Positions 17,542 to 28,291 of a DNA stretch of 62,612 nucleotides are shown piece by piece. The notes beneath the pieces are model-generated. The model was not told the DNA's origin and did no database searches. It saw only the letters and a list, made by a program, of their open reading frames with translations. Both the position numbers and the translations under genes were made by a program. Where the stretch lies: the NCBI RefSeq assembly GCF_000720635.1, contig NZ_JOCF01000063.1, positions 1-62,612 on the forward strand, given 5' to 3'. Source of the DNA: Streptomyces sp. NRRL WC-3742 (GTDB lineage Bacteria; Actinomycetota; Actinomycetes; Streptomycetales; Streptomycetaceae). Numbering within the stretch: position 1 is the stretch's first letter; every line of letters begins with the position of its first letter.

Positions 17542-18387
17542 TCACGGCAGGGTGAGGATCTCCGCGCCGTCCGCCGTGACCACCAGGGTGTGCTCGAACT
17601 GGGCGGTGCGCTTGCGGTCCTTGGTGACGACCGTCCAGCCGTCCGGCCAGATCTCGTAGTCGTACGTGCCCAGGGTGAGCATCGGCTCGATGGTGAAGGT
17701 CATGCCCGGCTTGATGACCTCGGTGGCCCGCTCGCTGTCGTAGTGAGGGATGATCAGGCCGGAGTGGAACGACGTGTTGATGCCGTGTCCGGTGAAGTCC
17801 CGCACCACGCCGTAGTCGAAGCGCTTGGCGTAGGACTCGATCACCCGGCCGATGACGTTGATCTGACGGCCCGGCTTGACGGCCTTGATCGCCCGGTTGA
17901 GGGACTCCCGGGTGCGCTCGACCAGCAGTCGCGACTCCTCGTCCACATCGCCCACCAGGTAGGTGGCGTTGAGGTCGCCGTGCACCCCGTGGATGAACGC
18001 GGTGACGTCGATGTTGACGATGTCGCCGTCCTGCAGCACGGTCGAGTCCGGGATGCCGTGGCAGATGACCTCGTTGATCGAGGTGCAGACGGACTTGGGG
18101 AAGCCCCGGTAGCCGAGGTCGGACGGGTAGGCGTCGTGGTCGCACATGTACGCGTGGGCGACGGCGTCCAGCTCGTCCGTGGTCACGCCGGGGGCGATCA
18201 GCTTGGCCGCCTCCTCCATCGCCCGGGCGGCGATCCCGCCCGCGATCCGCATCTTCTCGATCGTCTCGGCGGTCTGCACCTCGGGCCCGGTGTACGGCGT
18301 CGGCGCGGGCTTGCCGACGTACTCGGGGCGCGCGATGTGCGCCGGGACCTTGCGGGTGGGGGACTGGATGCCGGGTTCGAGAGCCAT
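17542..18387 (-). CDS. map: Type I methionine aminopeptidase
   Basis: The product has 281 residues and removes initiator Met from nascent proteins. The metal-binding set is visible: Asp pair in [22 protein letters not shown] region, His in DFTGHGIN, Glu in FTIEPML and Glu in QFEHTLVV. A roughly 40-residue Pro-rich N-terminal extension ([22 protein letters not shown] and on) marks the actinobacterial MetAP1c form, which may contact the ribosome. The start is ATG 18387. The same frame remains open upstream through 20121 without a stop, into the MFS gene, but the Map N-terminus is clear. Confidence 0.92.
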   Translation of the reverse strand: MALEPGIQSPTRKVPAHIARPEYVGKPAPTPYTGPEVQTAETIEKMRIAGGIAARAMEEAAKLIAPGVTTDELDAVAHAYMCDHDAYPSDLGYRGFPKSVCTSINEVICHGIPDSTVLQDGDIVNIDVTAFIHGVHGDLNATYLVGDVDEESRLLVERTRESLNRAIKAVKPGRQINVIGRVIESYAKRFDYGVVRDFTGHGINTSFHSGLIIPHYDSERATEVIKPGMTFTIEPMLTLGTYDYEIWPDGWTVVTKDRKRTAQFEHTLVVTADGAEILTLP

Positions 18388-18492
18388 GGCGGCGAGTCTA
18401 GTCGTGACGCTCGGGCCGCCCGGGCGGTGTGCGGAGGGGCTCGCGCCGGGGAATGATCGGTAGCGACCCCTATGTCTGGACGGGAGAGCGCC

Positions 18493-18717
18493 ATGCCCCT
18501 CGGATTCCACCGCAGGACCACCGGCAAGCCGGGCGAGTGGTTCTACTGCATCAAGCACGCCAAGGTCGAGGAGGGCCCCGAGTGCCCCGCCAAGGACCGC
18601 CTCGGCCCCTACTCCACCCCCGAGGAGGCCGCCCGCGCCCTGGAGACGGCCGCCGAACGCAACGAGGAGTGGCGCGAGGACCCGCGCTGGAACGACGAGG
18701 GCCCGAAGCAGCCCTAG
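18493..18717 (+). CDS. Small protein of unknown function, genus-typical
   Basis: The product has 74 residues ([20 protein letters not shown]), with C at about 19 and 32 and a helical acidic C-terminal half ([18 protein letters not shown]). The pattern is a compact zinc-knuckle-like or SPOR-like N-half and an amphipathic helix. I do not recognise a family. ATG 18493 has GGGAG 8 bp upstream; an ATG at 18472 has no such site. It lies divergent from map and antisense to the open-ended extension of the MFS frame. Confidence 0.65.
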   Translation: MPLGFHRRTTGKPGEWFYCIKHAKVEEGPECPAKDRLGPYSTPEEAARALETAAERNEEWREDPRWNDEGPKQP

Positions 18718-18719
18718 TG

Positions 18720-18822
18720 CCGCGTCAGGCAACCTTCGCCCCGTCGCGACGCCCGGCACGCACTCTCGCCGCACCGGCCGAAAGCCCAAGTACGTCCAGT
18801 ACGAGGACTTCTCGTCGTAGGC
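18720..18822. repeat. Repeat-like noncoding block at the MFS 3' end
   Basis: This block between the 74-codon gene and the MFS body starts TAGTGCCGCGTCAGGCAACC and ends in an imperfect palindrome, AAGCCCAAGTAC...GTACGAGGACTT (18783-18811). I recall near-identical blocks scattered in other Streptomyces genomes, which suggests a small interspersed repeat, but I cannot confirm this here. It replaces the expected C-terminus of the MFS protein. Confidence 0.35.
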
Positions 18823-20064
18823 GAGGAGCTTCGGCAGGGCGGCGGCGACGGCGAGGACGGCGGCGACGCAGGCGAGGCCGCCGGTCCAGACGGCGGCGCG
18901 GGCGCCGACGAGGCCGGCCATGGTGCCGGCGCGGACCTGGCCGAGCTGGGGGCCGACGGAGAAGCTGAGGAGCTCGACGCCGGCCATCCGGCCTCGGACC
19001 TCGTCCGGGATGGACTGGTTCCACATGGTGGAGCGGGCGATCCCGCTGATCTCGTCCGCGCCGCCGGCCAGGGCCAGGCCGAGCAGCACCACCCAGATGT
19101 TCCCGGTCAGCCCGGCCAGCGTCATCGAGGCGCCCCAGGCGACGGCCGCGACCACCAGCAGGCGGCCGTGCCGGTGGACCCGGGAGGTCCAGCCGCTGGT
19201 CGCCCCGATCAGCAGGGCGCCCACGGCGGAGGCCGCGTACATCGGGCCGAGCGCCCAGTCGGCGCCCAACTCCGAGGCCAGGAAGGGGAAGACGGCCACG
19301 GGGAAGGCGAACAGCATGGCGCAGACGTCGATCGCGTAGGTGCCCAGCAGATCCTTGCGGCTCCACGCGTACCGGATGCCCGTCAACACGGCCCGTACGG
19401 ACGGCCGTTCGGCCCCGGTGGCGGGCGGTACGGCCTTGATGCGGACGAGCAGCAGCAGCGAGACGGCGAAGGTCAGCACGTCCAGCGCGTACGCGGTCTG
19501 CACCCCGGAGAAGGCCACCACCACACCGGCCAGCGCCGGTCCGGCGATCGAAGCCACGTTGTGGTACAGCGACTTGAGGGCGAAGGCGGCGCTCAGGTGC
19601 TCGTGGGCGACGAGCCTCGGCAGCAGCGAGTCCAGGGCCGGGCGCTGGAGGCCGTCGCAGGCCGCGACCAGGGCGGCGACGACGTAGATCGGCCAGAGCA
19701 CCGGGTGCGGCAGCAGGGCGTTGAGCAGCAGCAGGCCCGCGAGCAGGCCCAGCGCGGCCTCGGAGCGCAGCACCAGTTTGCGGCGGTCCAGGGCGTCGGC
19801 CAGGGCCCCGCCCCAGAGGCCGAAGACGATCAGCGGAACGAGCTCGACGGCGCCGATCAGGCCGACGGCGAACGAGGAGTCGGTGAGCTCCTTGATCTGC
19901 ATCGGCACGGCGACGAAGGTCAGGAAGCTGCCGAAGCTGGTCACGCAGCCGGAGATCCACAGGTGGCGGAAGTCGCGGGAGGCGCGCCAGGGGGACAGGT
20001 CCGGGGCGAGGGAGCGCAGCGTCGTGCGCAGGCGACCGGTATGGGGCGGTTCGTCGTCGTTCAC
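18720..20064 (-). CDS. MFS transporter (enterobactin-exporter-like), 3' end disturbed
   Basis: The product has about 420 residues with some 12 membrane helices, [16 protein letters not shown] at the start, [14 protein letters not shown] as the motif A loop and [18 protein letters not shown] late. This matches MFS_3 (EntS-like) exporters. GTG 20064 is chosen because GAGGA lies 9 bp upstream. After [10 protein letters not shown] the frame enters the repeat-like block and has no stop until the end of map at 17542. The intended C-terminus is therefore missing or altered; I end the feature at the edge of the block. A native protein should end within a few residues of this point. Confidence 0.65.
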
Positions 20065-20140
20065 GAACGACCATCCTCGGACGGCGGTTCCGCCGCCCGC
20101 AACGGGTTTTTCGCCAACCACTGACTCACCAACTACTGAC

Positions 20141-20746
20141 TCACCAGCGGCTGATCGCCGGCCCCGCCGTCAGCCGCCCCGCCACCTCGGCGAGCCTGCC
20201 GAGCGCCGACCGGCGGGCGGGCGGCTCCCCGGCGGCGGCGCTGACCAGGTGCTGGGCGAGGTCGAAGGGCTCCTCGGCGGCGGTGCCCACCCCCAGCCGC
20301 TCGTGCGCCAGGCCCCCGAGGTCGCCCGGCTCGCCGGGGGCCGCGCCGTCCAGCGCCAGGACGGTCGCGCCCTGGCGCCGGGCGTCCTGCACCCGCTCCA
20401 GCAGCGGCACGCCCGCCGTCGAGGGGGCCACCACCAGGACGGTCGCCCCGCGCCCGGCCGCGGCGAGCCGGCCCAGGCCGTACGCCAGGTGCGCGGGGGC
20501 GCCGGCGGGCGGACGGTGGCGCAGCAGGGTGGGCGCCAGCCGGGGGACGGCCGACCAGGCGGCCTCGTCCTCCAGGTGGGCGGCCAGGTGCCAGGGCTCG
20601 TACGCCTCGGTGCCGACCAGCAGCAGATCGCCCGCGCCGCGCCGCTCCACCGAGCGCCGCAGCGAGCCGGCGAAGCCGCCGACCGTCTCCAGCCAGCCGG
20701 TTCCGGCCAGCCGTTCCCGCAGTGCGGTGACCCTGAGCGCGTCCAT
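20141..20746 (-). CDS. Unknown protein with Rossmann/SIS-like core
   Basis: The product has 201 residues. An N-terminal helix ([13 protein letters not shown]) is followed by two alpha/beta units: [22 protein letters not shown] and [20 protein letters not shown]...GATVLALDG. The second unit resembles the sugar-isomerase (SIS) fold, but no full SIS motif is present. I do not recognise it as a named family. ATG 20746 lies 47 bp from the divergent npdG start. Being paired with an F420 enzyme gene may indicate a shared promoter region only. Confidence 0.6.
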   Translation of the reverse strand: MDALRVTALRERLAGTGWLETVGGFAGSLRRSVERRGAGDLLLVGTEAYEPWHLAAHLEDEAAWSAVPRLAPTLLRHRPPAGAPAHLAYGLGRLAAAGRGATVLVVAPSTAGVPLLERVQDARRQGATVLALDGAAPGEPGDLGGLAHERLGVGTAAEEPFDLAQHLVSAAAGEPPARRSALGRLAEVAGRLTAGPAISRW

Positions 20747-20793
20747 GCGGCCCAGGATGTCGCGCCCGGCACGGGGTTTGGGAGGATCGGGCC

Positions 20794-21507
20794 ATGACTT
20801 CCCTCGATTCAGCGACAAACGCCCCGAAGCCCTCCGCCCGCGAACTCCCGGACGTCTCCCAGCTGGTGGTCGGCGTTCTCGGCGGCACCGGCGACCAGGG
20901 CCGGGGCCTGGCCCTGCGGCTGGCCAGGGCCGGCCAGCAGGTGATCATCGGCTCCCGCGACGCCGCCCGGGCCGAGGCTTCGGCGGCCGAGCTCGGCGGC
21001 GGAAGCCTCGGCGTGCGCGGCGCCGACAACGCCACCGTCGCCCGGGAGAGCGACGTGGTGATCGTCGCGGTGCCCTGGGACGGCCACGCGGCCACGCTGA
21101 GCGCGCTGCGCGAGGAGCTGGCGGGCAAGATCGTCGTCGACTGCGTCAACCCGCTCGGCTTCGACAAGCAGGGCGCCTACGCGCTCAAGCCGGAGGAGGG
21201 CAGCGCCGCCCAGCAGGCCGCCGCCCTGCTGCCGGACTCCCGGGTCACGGCCGCCTTCCACCACCTCTCGGCGGTGCTGCTCCAGGACGAGTCGGTGGAG
21301 CGCATCGACACCGACGTCCTGGTGCTCGGCGAGGAGCGGGCTGCCACCGACGTGGTGCAGGCGCTGGCGGAGCGCATCCCCGGCATGCGGGGCGTCTTCG
21401 CGGGCCGGCTGCGCAACGCCCACCAGGTGGAGGCGCTGGTGGCCAACCTGATCTCGGTCAACCGCCGCTACAAGGCCCACGCGGGGCTGCGGATCACCGA
21501 CGTGTGA
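20794..21507 (+). CDS. npdG: NADPH-dependent F420 reductase
   Basis: The product has 237 residues. It transfers hydride between NADPH and coenzyme F420. After a 25-residue lead it shows the Rossmann motif VGVLGGTGDQGRGLALRLA (about 27-45), the phosphate-binding IIGSRDAARA, VIVAVPWDGHAATL and the F420-site region VDCVNPLGFDKQGAY. TAAFHHLSAVLLQ near residue 150 is also typical of the family. GGAGG is 8-10 bp upstream of ATG 20794. F420 supply supports many actinobacterial reductions, including antibiotic tailoring. Confidence 0.9.
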   Translation: MTSLDSATNAPKPSARELPDVSQLVVGVLGGTGDQGRGLALRLARAGQQVIIGSRDAARAEASAAELGGGSLGVRGADNATVARESDVVIVAVPWDGHAATLSALREELAGKIVVDCVNPLGFDKQGAYALKPEEGSAAQQAAALLPDSRVTAAFHHLSAVLLQDESVERIDTDVLVLGEERAATDVVQALAERIPGMRGVFAGRLRNAHQVEALVANLISVNRRYKAHAGLRITDV

Positions 21508-21640
21508 CAGGACGTGCGACACCCGCGGGGTGTGTCGGCCTCACCCCTGGACGGGCTCCGGGGGTGAGGTCGGCGACAATGGGTCCCGGCCGTGACCCGG
21601 CCGATCGACCCGGCCGACCCCCGCCCGAGGAGCCCCCGCC

Positions 21641-21835
21641 ATGCCCCGCACGTCCCTGTTCGCCCTGACCGTCGTCGTCCTCGCGCTGGCGGCGACCGTG
21701 ATCTCGGCGCTGAACGCGTTCTGGCTCGGCCTGGTGCTGTGGCCGCTGCTCGCGGGCGTGGCGAGCAACGTGATCTGGCTCAACCGCCGCCGGACCAGGA
21801 TCCTCGAGGCGTCCGCCGCGGCCCAGCAGGGCTAG
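21641..21835 (+). CDS. Small two-helix membrane protein
   Basis: The product has 64 residues with two hydrophobic helices (about 6-25 and 28-47) and a basic end (NRRRTRILEAS). GAGGAG lies 9 bp upstream of ATG 21641. There is no recognised domain. It is convergent with the site-2 protease; a small hairpin lies between the stops. Confidence 0.6.
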   Translation: MPRTSLFALTVVVLALAATVISALNAFWLGLVLWPLLAGVASNVIWLNRRRTRILEASAAAQQG

Positions 21836-21850
21836 ATCCCAGCAGGGCTG

Positions 21851-21874
21851 GGCCGTGAGCCGAAAGACACGGCC
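21851..21874. terminator. Short bidirectional hairpin
   Basis: GGCCGTG pairs with CACGGCC across a 10-base loop. It sits between two convergent genes and its right arm touches the stop codon of the site-2 protease gene. Confidence 0.5.
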
Positions 21875-22650
21875 TAGACCTGGGTCCAGAAGCGGAACAG
21901 CTGGTAGCCGAAGCTCGCGAAGGCCCCGTTCGCGCCGAACAGGTCCATCACGCCGTACACGGCGTCGTAGAAGACGCTGCGCACCTGCGGCTGCCACAGC
22001 AGCGCGAATACCGCGATCACGCCGTACGGCGCGAAGGGCTCGATCGCGCGCCGGGTCTGGTACGACAGCCAGGGCTCGACGATCCCGTAGCCGTCCAGGC
22101 CGGGCACCGGCAGCAGGTTCAGCAGCGCGGCGCTGATCTGCAGCAGGCCGAGGAAGGACATCGCGGAGACCAGGCCCAGGCCCGTCACCCAGCCCGCGCC
22201 GACCGGGATCAGCAGCGCCGCCGCGAAGACCAGGTTGGTCAGCGGCCCGGCCGCCGAGATCAGGCTGTGCTTGAGCCGCCCCTGGATGCGGTGGCGCTCG
22301 ATCCACACCGCGCCGCCGGGCAGGCCGATGCCGCCGAGGATCACCATCACGATCGGCAGCACGATGCTGAACAGCAGGTTGGTGTACTTGAGCGGGTTGA
22401 GCGTGAGGTAGCCCTTGGCGCCGACGCTGATGTCGCCGCCGTGCAGCGCGGTGCGCGCGTGGGCGTACTCGTGCAGGCACAGCGAGACGACCCAGCCGGA
22501 CACCACGAACAGGAAGACCCCGAAGCGCAGGTTGCCGTAGCCGGTGGACACGGCCCAGGCGGAGGTGCCGAGGACGGCGAGCAGCACCCAGAACACCGGG
22601 CTGATCCGGCGGTCCTCGCTGCGGGAGCGCTGCGTGGAGGCGAAGGTCAT
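21874..22650 (-). CDS. Site-2 protease family (M50) membrane metalloprotease
   Basis: The product has 258 residues with about six membrane helices. The zinc motif HEYAHA (about residue 60, in SLCLHEYAHARTA) and the third ligand in LLPVPGLDGYG (about 180) are both present, so it should be active. Family members cut membrane anchors of anti-sigma factors or other proteins inside the bilayer. No PDZ domain is present, so it belongs to the minimal type. ATG 22650 is used. It is divergent from the SARP regulator across 174 bp. Confidence 0.87.
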   Translation of the reverse strand: MTFASTQRSRSEDRRISPVFWVLLAVLGTSAWAVSTGYGNLRFGVFLFVVSGWVVSLCLHEYAHARTALHGGDISVGAKGYLTLNPLKYTNLLFSIVLPIVMVILGGIGLPGGAVWIERHRIQGRLKHSLISAAGPLTNLVFAAALLIPVGAGWVTGLGLVSAMSFLGLLQISAALLNLLPVPGLDGYGIVEPWLSYQTRRAIEPFAPYGVIAVFALLWQPQVRSVFYDAVYGVMDLFGANGAFASFGYQLFRFWTQV

Positions 22651-22824
22651 CTCTGGGGGCTCCGGGTGCGGGGTGACGGGGGTCGGGTTCGATCATGCCG
22701 GGCGGCGTGGGGGCCGGACAAGCCGTTCCCGGTGAACGTCCGAGGCCCCCGCCGGGTTCCGCCCGCGACGAGGGGCACGCACAATTGTGCGCCCGCATGC
22801 CCGCGGATCGACCAGAATGGTCCG

Positions 22825-25800
22825 GTGCACTACGGCATCCTCGGCACCACCACGGCCCACCACGACGACGGCACACCGGTGCCGCTGGGCGGCGCCCGGC
22901 TGCGCGCCCTGCTCACCGCACTGGCCCTGCGGCAGGGCCGGCCCGTCCCGGCGGACGTCCTGGCCGACGAGGTGTGGGAGGCGGAACCGCCGCAGGACGC
23001 CTCCGCCGCCCTGCAGACCCTGGTAGGCCGGCTGCGCCGCACCATCGGCCGTGACGAGGTCGGCTCCGGCCCGGCCGGCTACTGGCTGACCTCCTCCGCC
23101 ACCGACCTCGCCGAGTTCCAGCGGCTGGGCACCGAGGGCCGCCGGGCCCTCGAGGCGGGCGACCACGCCCTCGCCGCCGAGCGGCTGCGCGCCGCCCTCG
23201 CCCTGTGGCGCGGCCCGGCCCTGGCCGACCTGCCCGACCGCTCCGGCCCGGCCGCCCGCCTGGAGGCCCAGCGGGAGGAGGCCCGCCGCCACCGGATCAC
23301 CGCCGACCTCGAGCTCGGCCGCGCCGCCGACCTGGTGGCCGAACTCGCCGAACTCTGCGACCGCCGGCCCTCGGACGAGCCGCTGCAGCAGCTGATGCTC
23401 CGGGCGCTGCACCTCAGCGGCCGCACCGCCGAGGCGCTGCGCCACTACGAGCGCACCCGGCACGCCCTCGCCGAGGAGCTCGGCGTCGACCCTGGGCGCC
23501 AACTCCAGGACCTGCACGCCGAGTTGCTCGCCTCCACCGAGATGACGGGCGCCGAGAGGGCGGGCGCCGAGAGGATGGGAGCTGAGAAGACGGGCGCCGA
23601 GAGGGCGGGCGCCGAGGAGCCGCTCCCCGCCGGCGGGCCGGTCGGCCGGCGGATCGAACCGCCCGCCGCGCCCAAGCCCCCGCGCCCGGTGGGCAATCTG
23701 CGCGGCCGGCTGACCAGCTTCGTCGGCCGCGAGGCCGATCTCGCCACCGTACGGAGCCTGCTGGCGGACCGTCGGCTGGTGACCCTCATCGGCCCCGGCG
23801 GCTCCGGCAAGACCAGCCTCTCCGTCGAGGCAGGCCGCGCCGAACAGCCCGGCGGCGCCTGGCCGGACGGCGTGTGGATCGCCGAACTCGCCCCGCTGGA
23901 GAGCCCGGAGGCCGTCCCCGCCGCCGTGGTCGCCGCGCTCGGCCTGCGCGACCTGGTGCTGCACACCAGCGTGGTCTCCGAGGTGATGGAGAAGCGCCCC
24001 GAGGACCCGGTGCGCCGCCTGGTCGAGCACTGCGGCCACCGCCGGATGCTGCTCGTCCTCGACAACTGCGAGCACCTGATCCAGGCCGCCGCCGAGCTCG
24101 TCGCCGTCCTGCTCGCCGAGTGCCCGGGCCTGGCCGTGCTCGCCACCAGCCGGGAGCCGCTCGGCGTGCCCGGCGAGACGGTGCTGCCGGTCGAGCCGCT
24201 GCCCGACCCGGTGGCCCTGCGGCTGCTGACCGAGCGCGCCGCCGCCGCCCGTCCCGGCTTCGACCCGGAGAGCGACCCGCAGGCGTGCGCCGAGATCTGC
24301 CGCCGCCTGGACGGGCTGCCGCTGGCCATCGAACTGGCCGCAGCCCGGCTGCGGGTGATGACGGCCCGCCAGATCGCCGACCGGCTCGACGGCCGCTTCG
24401 CCCTGCTCACCGCCGGAAGCCGCACCCTGCTGCCGCGCCAGCAGACCCTGCGCGCGGTGGTCGACTGGAGCTGGGACCTCCTGGGCAAGCGCGAGCGCGC
24501 GGTGCTGCGCCGCCTCGCGGTGTTCACCGGCGGCTGGCAGCTGGAGGACGCCGAGGCGGTCTGCGCGGACGACTCCGAGGTGGCCCCGGAGGACGTCGCC
24601 GACGTGCTGCTCTCCCTGGTCGACAAGTCCCTGCTGGTCGCCGACCTGGACGACGGCGGTGGCCTGCCGCGCTACCGGATGCTGGAGACCATCCACGAGT
24701 ACGCGGCCGAGCGCCTCGCCGAGTCCCCCGCCGAGCGCGCCGCGACCGAGGCCCGCCACCTGCACCGCTTCCGTACGGTCGTCGCCAGCGCCGACCAGGC
24801 CGTCCACGGCCACGGGCAGCTGCGCTGGCTCGGTGTGCTCGACCGCGAGCAGGACAACATCCGCGCCGCCCTGCGCCGCGCGATCGACCTGCGCGACGAG
24901 CAGCAGGCGCTCGTCCTCGTCCTCGGCCTGGCCTGGTACTGGGGGCTGCGCGGCTACACCCGGGAGGCCCGGGGCTGGTACGAGGCCGTCACCGCGCTCG
25001 GCGGCGACCCGTTCGCCGACGACGCGCCGACACCGGTGCCGCTGGACCGCAACGTCCTGGAGTACGAGCTGCCGATGCCCGCAGGCGTGGTCGAGGAGGC
25101 CCGCCGCCTGCTGGCCATGTTCCGGCTGATAGGGCTGTTCGAGGGCAACCTCGAGGTGCTCGGGGACCCGAAGGCGGTCCGCCTCGCCCGCCGCCTGCTG
25201 GAGGTGTACGGGCCGGAGCTGCCGCAGTCCTACCGCTTCCCGGCGCTGATGCGGGTGTTCGCGGCGTTCCTGGCCGGCCGGCTGGAGCTGATGCGGGACC
25301 TCCTGGACGACGCCGTGCGCGGCAGCGAGATCCACGGGAAGCCGCACGACCTGGCCTTCGTCCTCCAGGTGCGGGCCAAGGCCCTCAACGACTGGCCCGA
25401 CGGGCAGGACCAGAGCCTGCGCGACCTCGACCGCTCGCTGGAGATCTTCGAGCGGGCCGGAAACCTCTGGGGGATCTCCCAGGCGCTCTCGGCCCGCGGC
25501 GAGGCGCTGGCGAACCGGGGAGACACCGAGGGGGCGACCGCCGCGTACGAGCGGGCCATCGAGATCGCCGAGCGGCTGGGCGCGCCCCAGGAGGTGCCGA
25601 TCCTGCGGGTGCAGCTGGCCAGTGTCCTGGTGGAGCGGGACATGGCGGCCGGGGAGCGGATGATCCGGGAGACCATGGCCGGGCTGGCGGGGCCGGCGGC
25701 GGACCAGGCCACCGTGGGCGCCGTCCTGCTCGGCCACCTGACGCTGTGCGGCATCCACGCCTACCGCGGCGAGTTCACCGAGGCGCTGGCGGAGCTGGAG

Positions 25801-26256
25801 TCGCTGGAGGTGACCAGGGTCGGGTTCTTCGCCCCGGGCCTGACGGCCGGACTGCTGACCACCGCGAAGGGCTGGGTCACCGCCCGGTCGGGCGACGCCG
25901 ACACCGGCTTCGCGCTGCTGCGCGAGGGCTGGCGGCTGGTCCGCAGCGTGGACTCGGTCTCCGGCTTCGCGGAGCAGATGACGGTGATGCTGGTCCCGGC
26001 CGTGATCGGGGTACTGCGCGCCCTCGCCGAGGCCCATGAGGACGATGAGCGGGCCCGGACGGCGGCGCTCCTGATCGGCGCCCAGAGCGGGATGAAGGGC
26101 CCCAAGGGCGGCTACCTGGAGCGGCACGAGCGCGACCGCGCCATCGCGGGCCTGCGCGCCCGGCTGGGGGAGGGGACCTTCGAGGCGGTCCGCGCGGAGG
26201 GCTCCGTCCTGAACCACCGGCAGACCCAGGAGTTGCTGGCGGAGATCCTCGACTGA
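22825..26256 (+). CDS. SARP/AfsR-type regulator with BTAD, NB-ARC and TPR-like region
   Basis: The product has 1143 residues. An OmpR-type winged helix (1-85: GARLRALLTALALRQGRPVP... LQTLVGRLRRTIG) is followed by a BTAD helical domain (about 95-235), a repetitive linker (238-265) and an NB-ARC ATPase (about 290-600) with Walker A GPGGSGKTS at 323 and Walker B LLVLDNCEH at about 409. TPR-like helices fill the rest. AfsR-like SARPs bind direct repeats with 11-bp periodicity, which occur in front of the convergent ABC exporter. GTG 22825 gives the normal SARP N-terminus; upstream in-frame sequence is not SARP-like. Probable pathway: nucleotide-gated activator of the exporter (inference). Confidence 0.88.
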   Translation: MHYGILGTTTAHHDDGTPVPLGGARLRALLTALALRQGRPVPADVLADEVWEAEPPQDASAALQTLVGRLRRTIGRDEVGSGPAGYWLTSSATDLAEFQRLGTEGRRALEAGDHALAAERLRAALALWRGPALADLPDRSGPAARLEAQREEARRHRITADLELGRAADLVAELAELCDRRPSDEPLQQLMLRALHLSGRTAEALRHYERTRHALAEELGVDPGRQLQDLHAELLASTEMTGAERAGAERMGAEKTGAERAGAEEPLPAGGPVGRRIEPPAAPKPPRPVGNLRGRLTSFVGREADLATVRSLLADRRLVTLIGPGGSGKTSLSVEAGRAEQPGGAWPDGVWIAELAPLESPEAVPAAVVAALGLRDLVLHTSVVSEVMEKRPEDPVRRLVEHCGHRRMLLVLDNCEHLIQAAAELVAVLLAECPGLAVLATSREPLGVPGETVLPVEPLPDPVALRLLTERAAAARPGFDPESDPQACAEICRRLDGLPLAIELAAARLRVMTARQIADRLDGRFALLTAGSRTLLPRQQTLRAVVDWSWDLLGKRERAVLRRLAVFTGGWQLEDAEAVCADDSEVAPEDVADVLLSLVDKSLLVADLDDGGGLPRYRMLETIHEYAAERLAESPAERAATEARHLHRFRTVVASADQAVHGHGQLRWLGVLDREQDNIRAALRRAIDLRDEQQALVLVLGLAWYWGLRGYTREARGWYEAVTALGGDPFADDAPTPVPLDRNVLEYELPMPAGVVEEARRLLAMFRLIGLFEGNLEVLGDPKAVRLARRLLEVYGPELPQSYRFPALMRVFAAFLAGRLELMRDLLDDAVRGSEIHGKPHDLAFVLQVRAKALNDWPDGQDQSLRDLDRSLEIFERAGNLWGISQALSARGEALANRGDTEGATAAYERAIEIAERLGAPQEVPILRVQLASVLVERDMAAGERMIRETMAGLAGPAADQATVGAVLLGHLTLCGIHAYRGEFTEALAELESLEVTRVGFFAPGLTAGLLTTAKGWVTARSGDADTGFALLREGWRLVRSVDSVSGFAEQMTVMLVPAVIGVLRALAEAHEDDERARTAALLIGAQSGMKGPKGGYLERHERDRAIAGLRARLGEGTFEAVRAEGSVLNHRQTQELLAEILD
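23539..23620 (+). repeat. In-frame 15-bp minisatellite in the SARP linker
   Basis: About five copies of a 15-bp unit (consensus GGCGCCGAGAGGGCG) encode GAERA, GAERM, GAEKT, GAERA and GAEEP. The phase is kept, so length changes would not break the frame. It falls exactly between the BTAD and NB-ARC domains. Confidence 0.8.
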
Positions 26257-26425
26257 CGGCCCGTCGAGGCGCCCGGGGTCTGCCCGGGAACGACGAAGGG
26301 CCGACCGGTGCCCGTCCCCAGGGTTCACCGGCCGGCCGTACCTCCGGCGGGCGGCCTGTCCCGGGCCGCCCGCCGATCCCGTCGGTCACACCCCCGTGAG
26401 GCGGCCGACGGAGGTTCACAGGGGG

Positions 26426-27243
26426 TCAGGTCCGCTTGCGGAACCGGGCCACCGCCAGCGGGGCGAAGATCGCCGTCGAGACCGCCGACCAGATCACCAC
26501 CACCATCACCGGGTGGGCCACCGCCCCGTGGCCGTTGAGCAGGGCCCGGGAGGCGTCGGCCAGCGCGGACAGCGGGTTGACCTTGGTGAACGCCTGCAGC
26601 CAGCCCGGCATGGTGTCGGTCGGCGCGAAGATCGAGCTGCCGAACTGCATCGGCAGCAGCACCAGCATGGAGACGCCCTGGACGGCCTGGGCGCTGCGCA
26701 GCGCCATGCCCAGCAGCATCGAGATCCAGACGATCGACATGCCGAACACCATCGACAGGCCGACGGTGGCCAGCAGCTCCGGCACACCGGTCTTCAGCTC
26801 GAAGCCGAGCAGGAAGCCGAAGGTCAGCAGGATCGCCGTGGACAGCAGGGCCCGGAGCGACTCGGCCACGATCTTGGACAGCAGGACGGAGGCCCGCCCG
26901 ATCGGCAGGGTCCGGAAGCGGTCCATCACCCCGGTCTGGAAGTCGCTGTTCAGGCCGGTGCCCACGGCCAGCGCCAGGGTCATCCCGGTCTGCCCGATCA
27001 GCCCCGGGATCATGTACTGCTTGTAGGCGTCCTGGTCCCCGGCGAACATCGCGCCGCCGAAGACGTAGACGAAGAGCACGGTGAAGACGATCGGCATCAG
27101 CACGGCGTCGAACATCGACTCCGGGTCGGCCTTGATCCTCATCAGGTTGCGCCTGGTCAGCGCGCCGACGTGGCGCAGGTTGGCGGCCAGGCCGATCCGG
27201 GACTCGTCGCCCCGGGCGTGGGCGGGGGCGAGCGTGGCGGCGG

Positions 27244-27247
<4 letters not shown>
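26426..27247 (-). CDS. ABC-2 type permease (DrrB-like)
   Basis: The product has 273 residues with about six membrane helices and the ABC-2 signature region ...MDRFRTLPIGRASVLLSKIV (about residues 115-135), typical of DrrB/NodJ permeases. It partners the ATPase encoded just upstream; ATG 27247 overlaps the ATPase stop by 4 bp (ATGA), a sign of translational coupling. Together they would export a lipophilic drug or metabolite. It is convergent with the SARP gene; the 170 bp between them hold no clear gene. Confidence 0.87.
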
Positions 27248-28269
<1,022 letters not shown>

Positions 28270-28291
28270 GCCTCCAAGGTGCCCGCCCCGC

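Noticed and set aside
23539..23620. CRISPR-like repeat array
   Set aside because: Units are directly adjacent, in frame and without spacers; it is a coding minisatellite.
22693..26328. 1211-codon minus-strand frame opposite the SARP gene
   Set aside because: Antisense shadow with low-complexity Gln/Gly/Leu runs.
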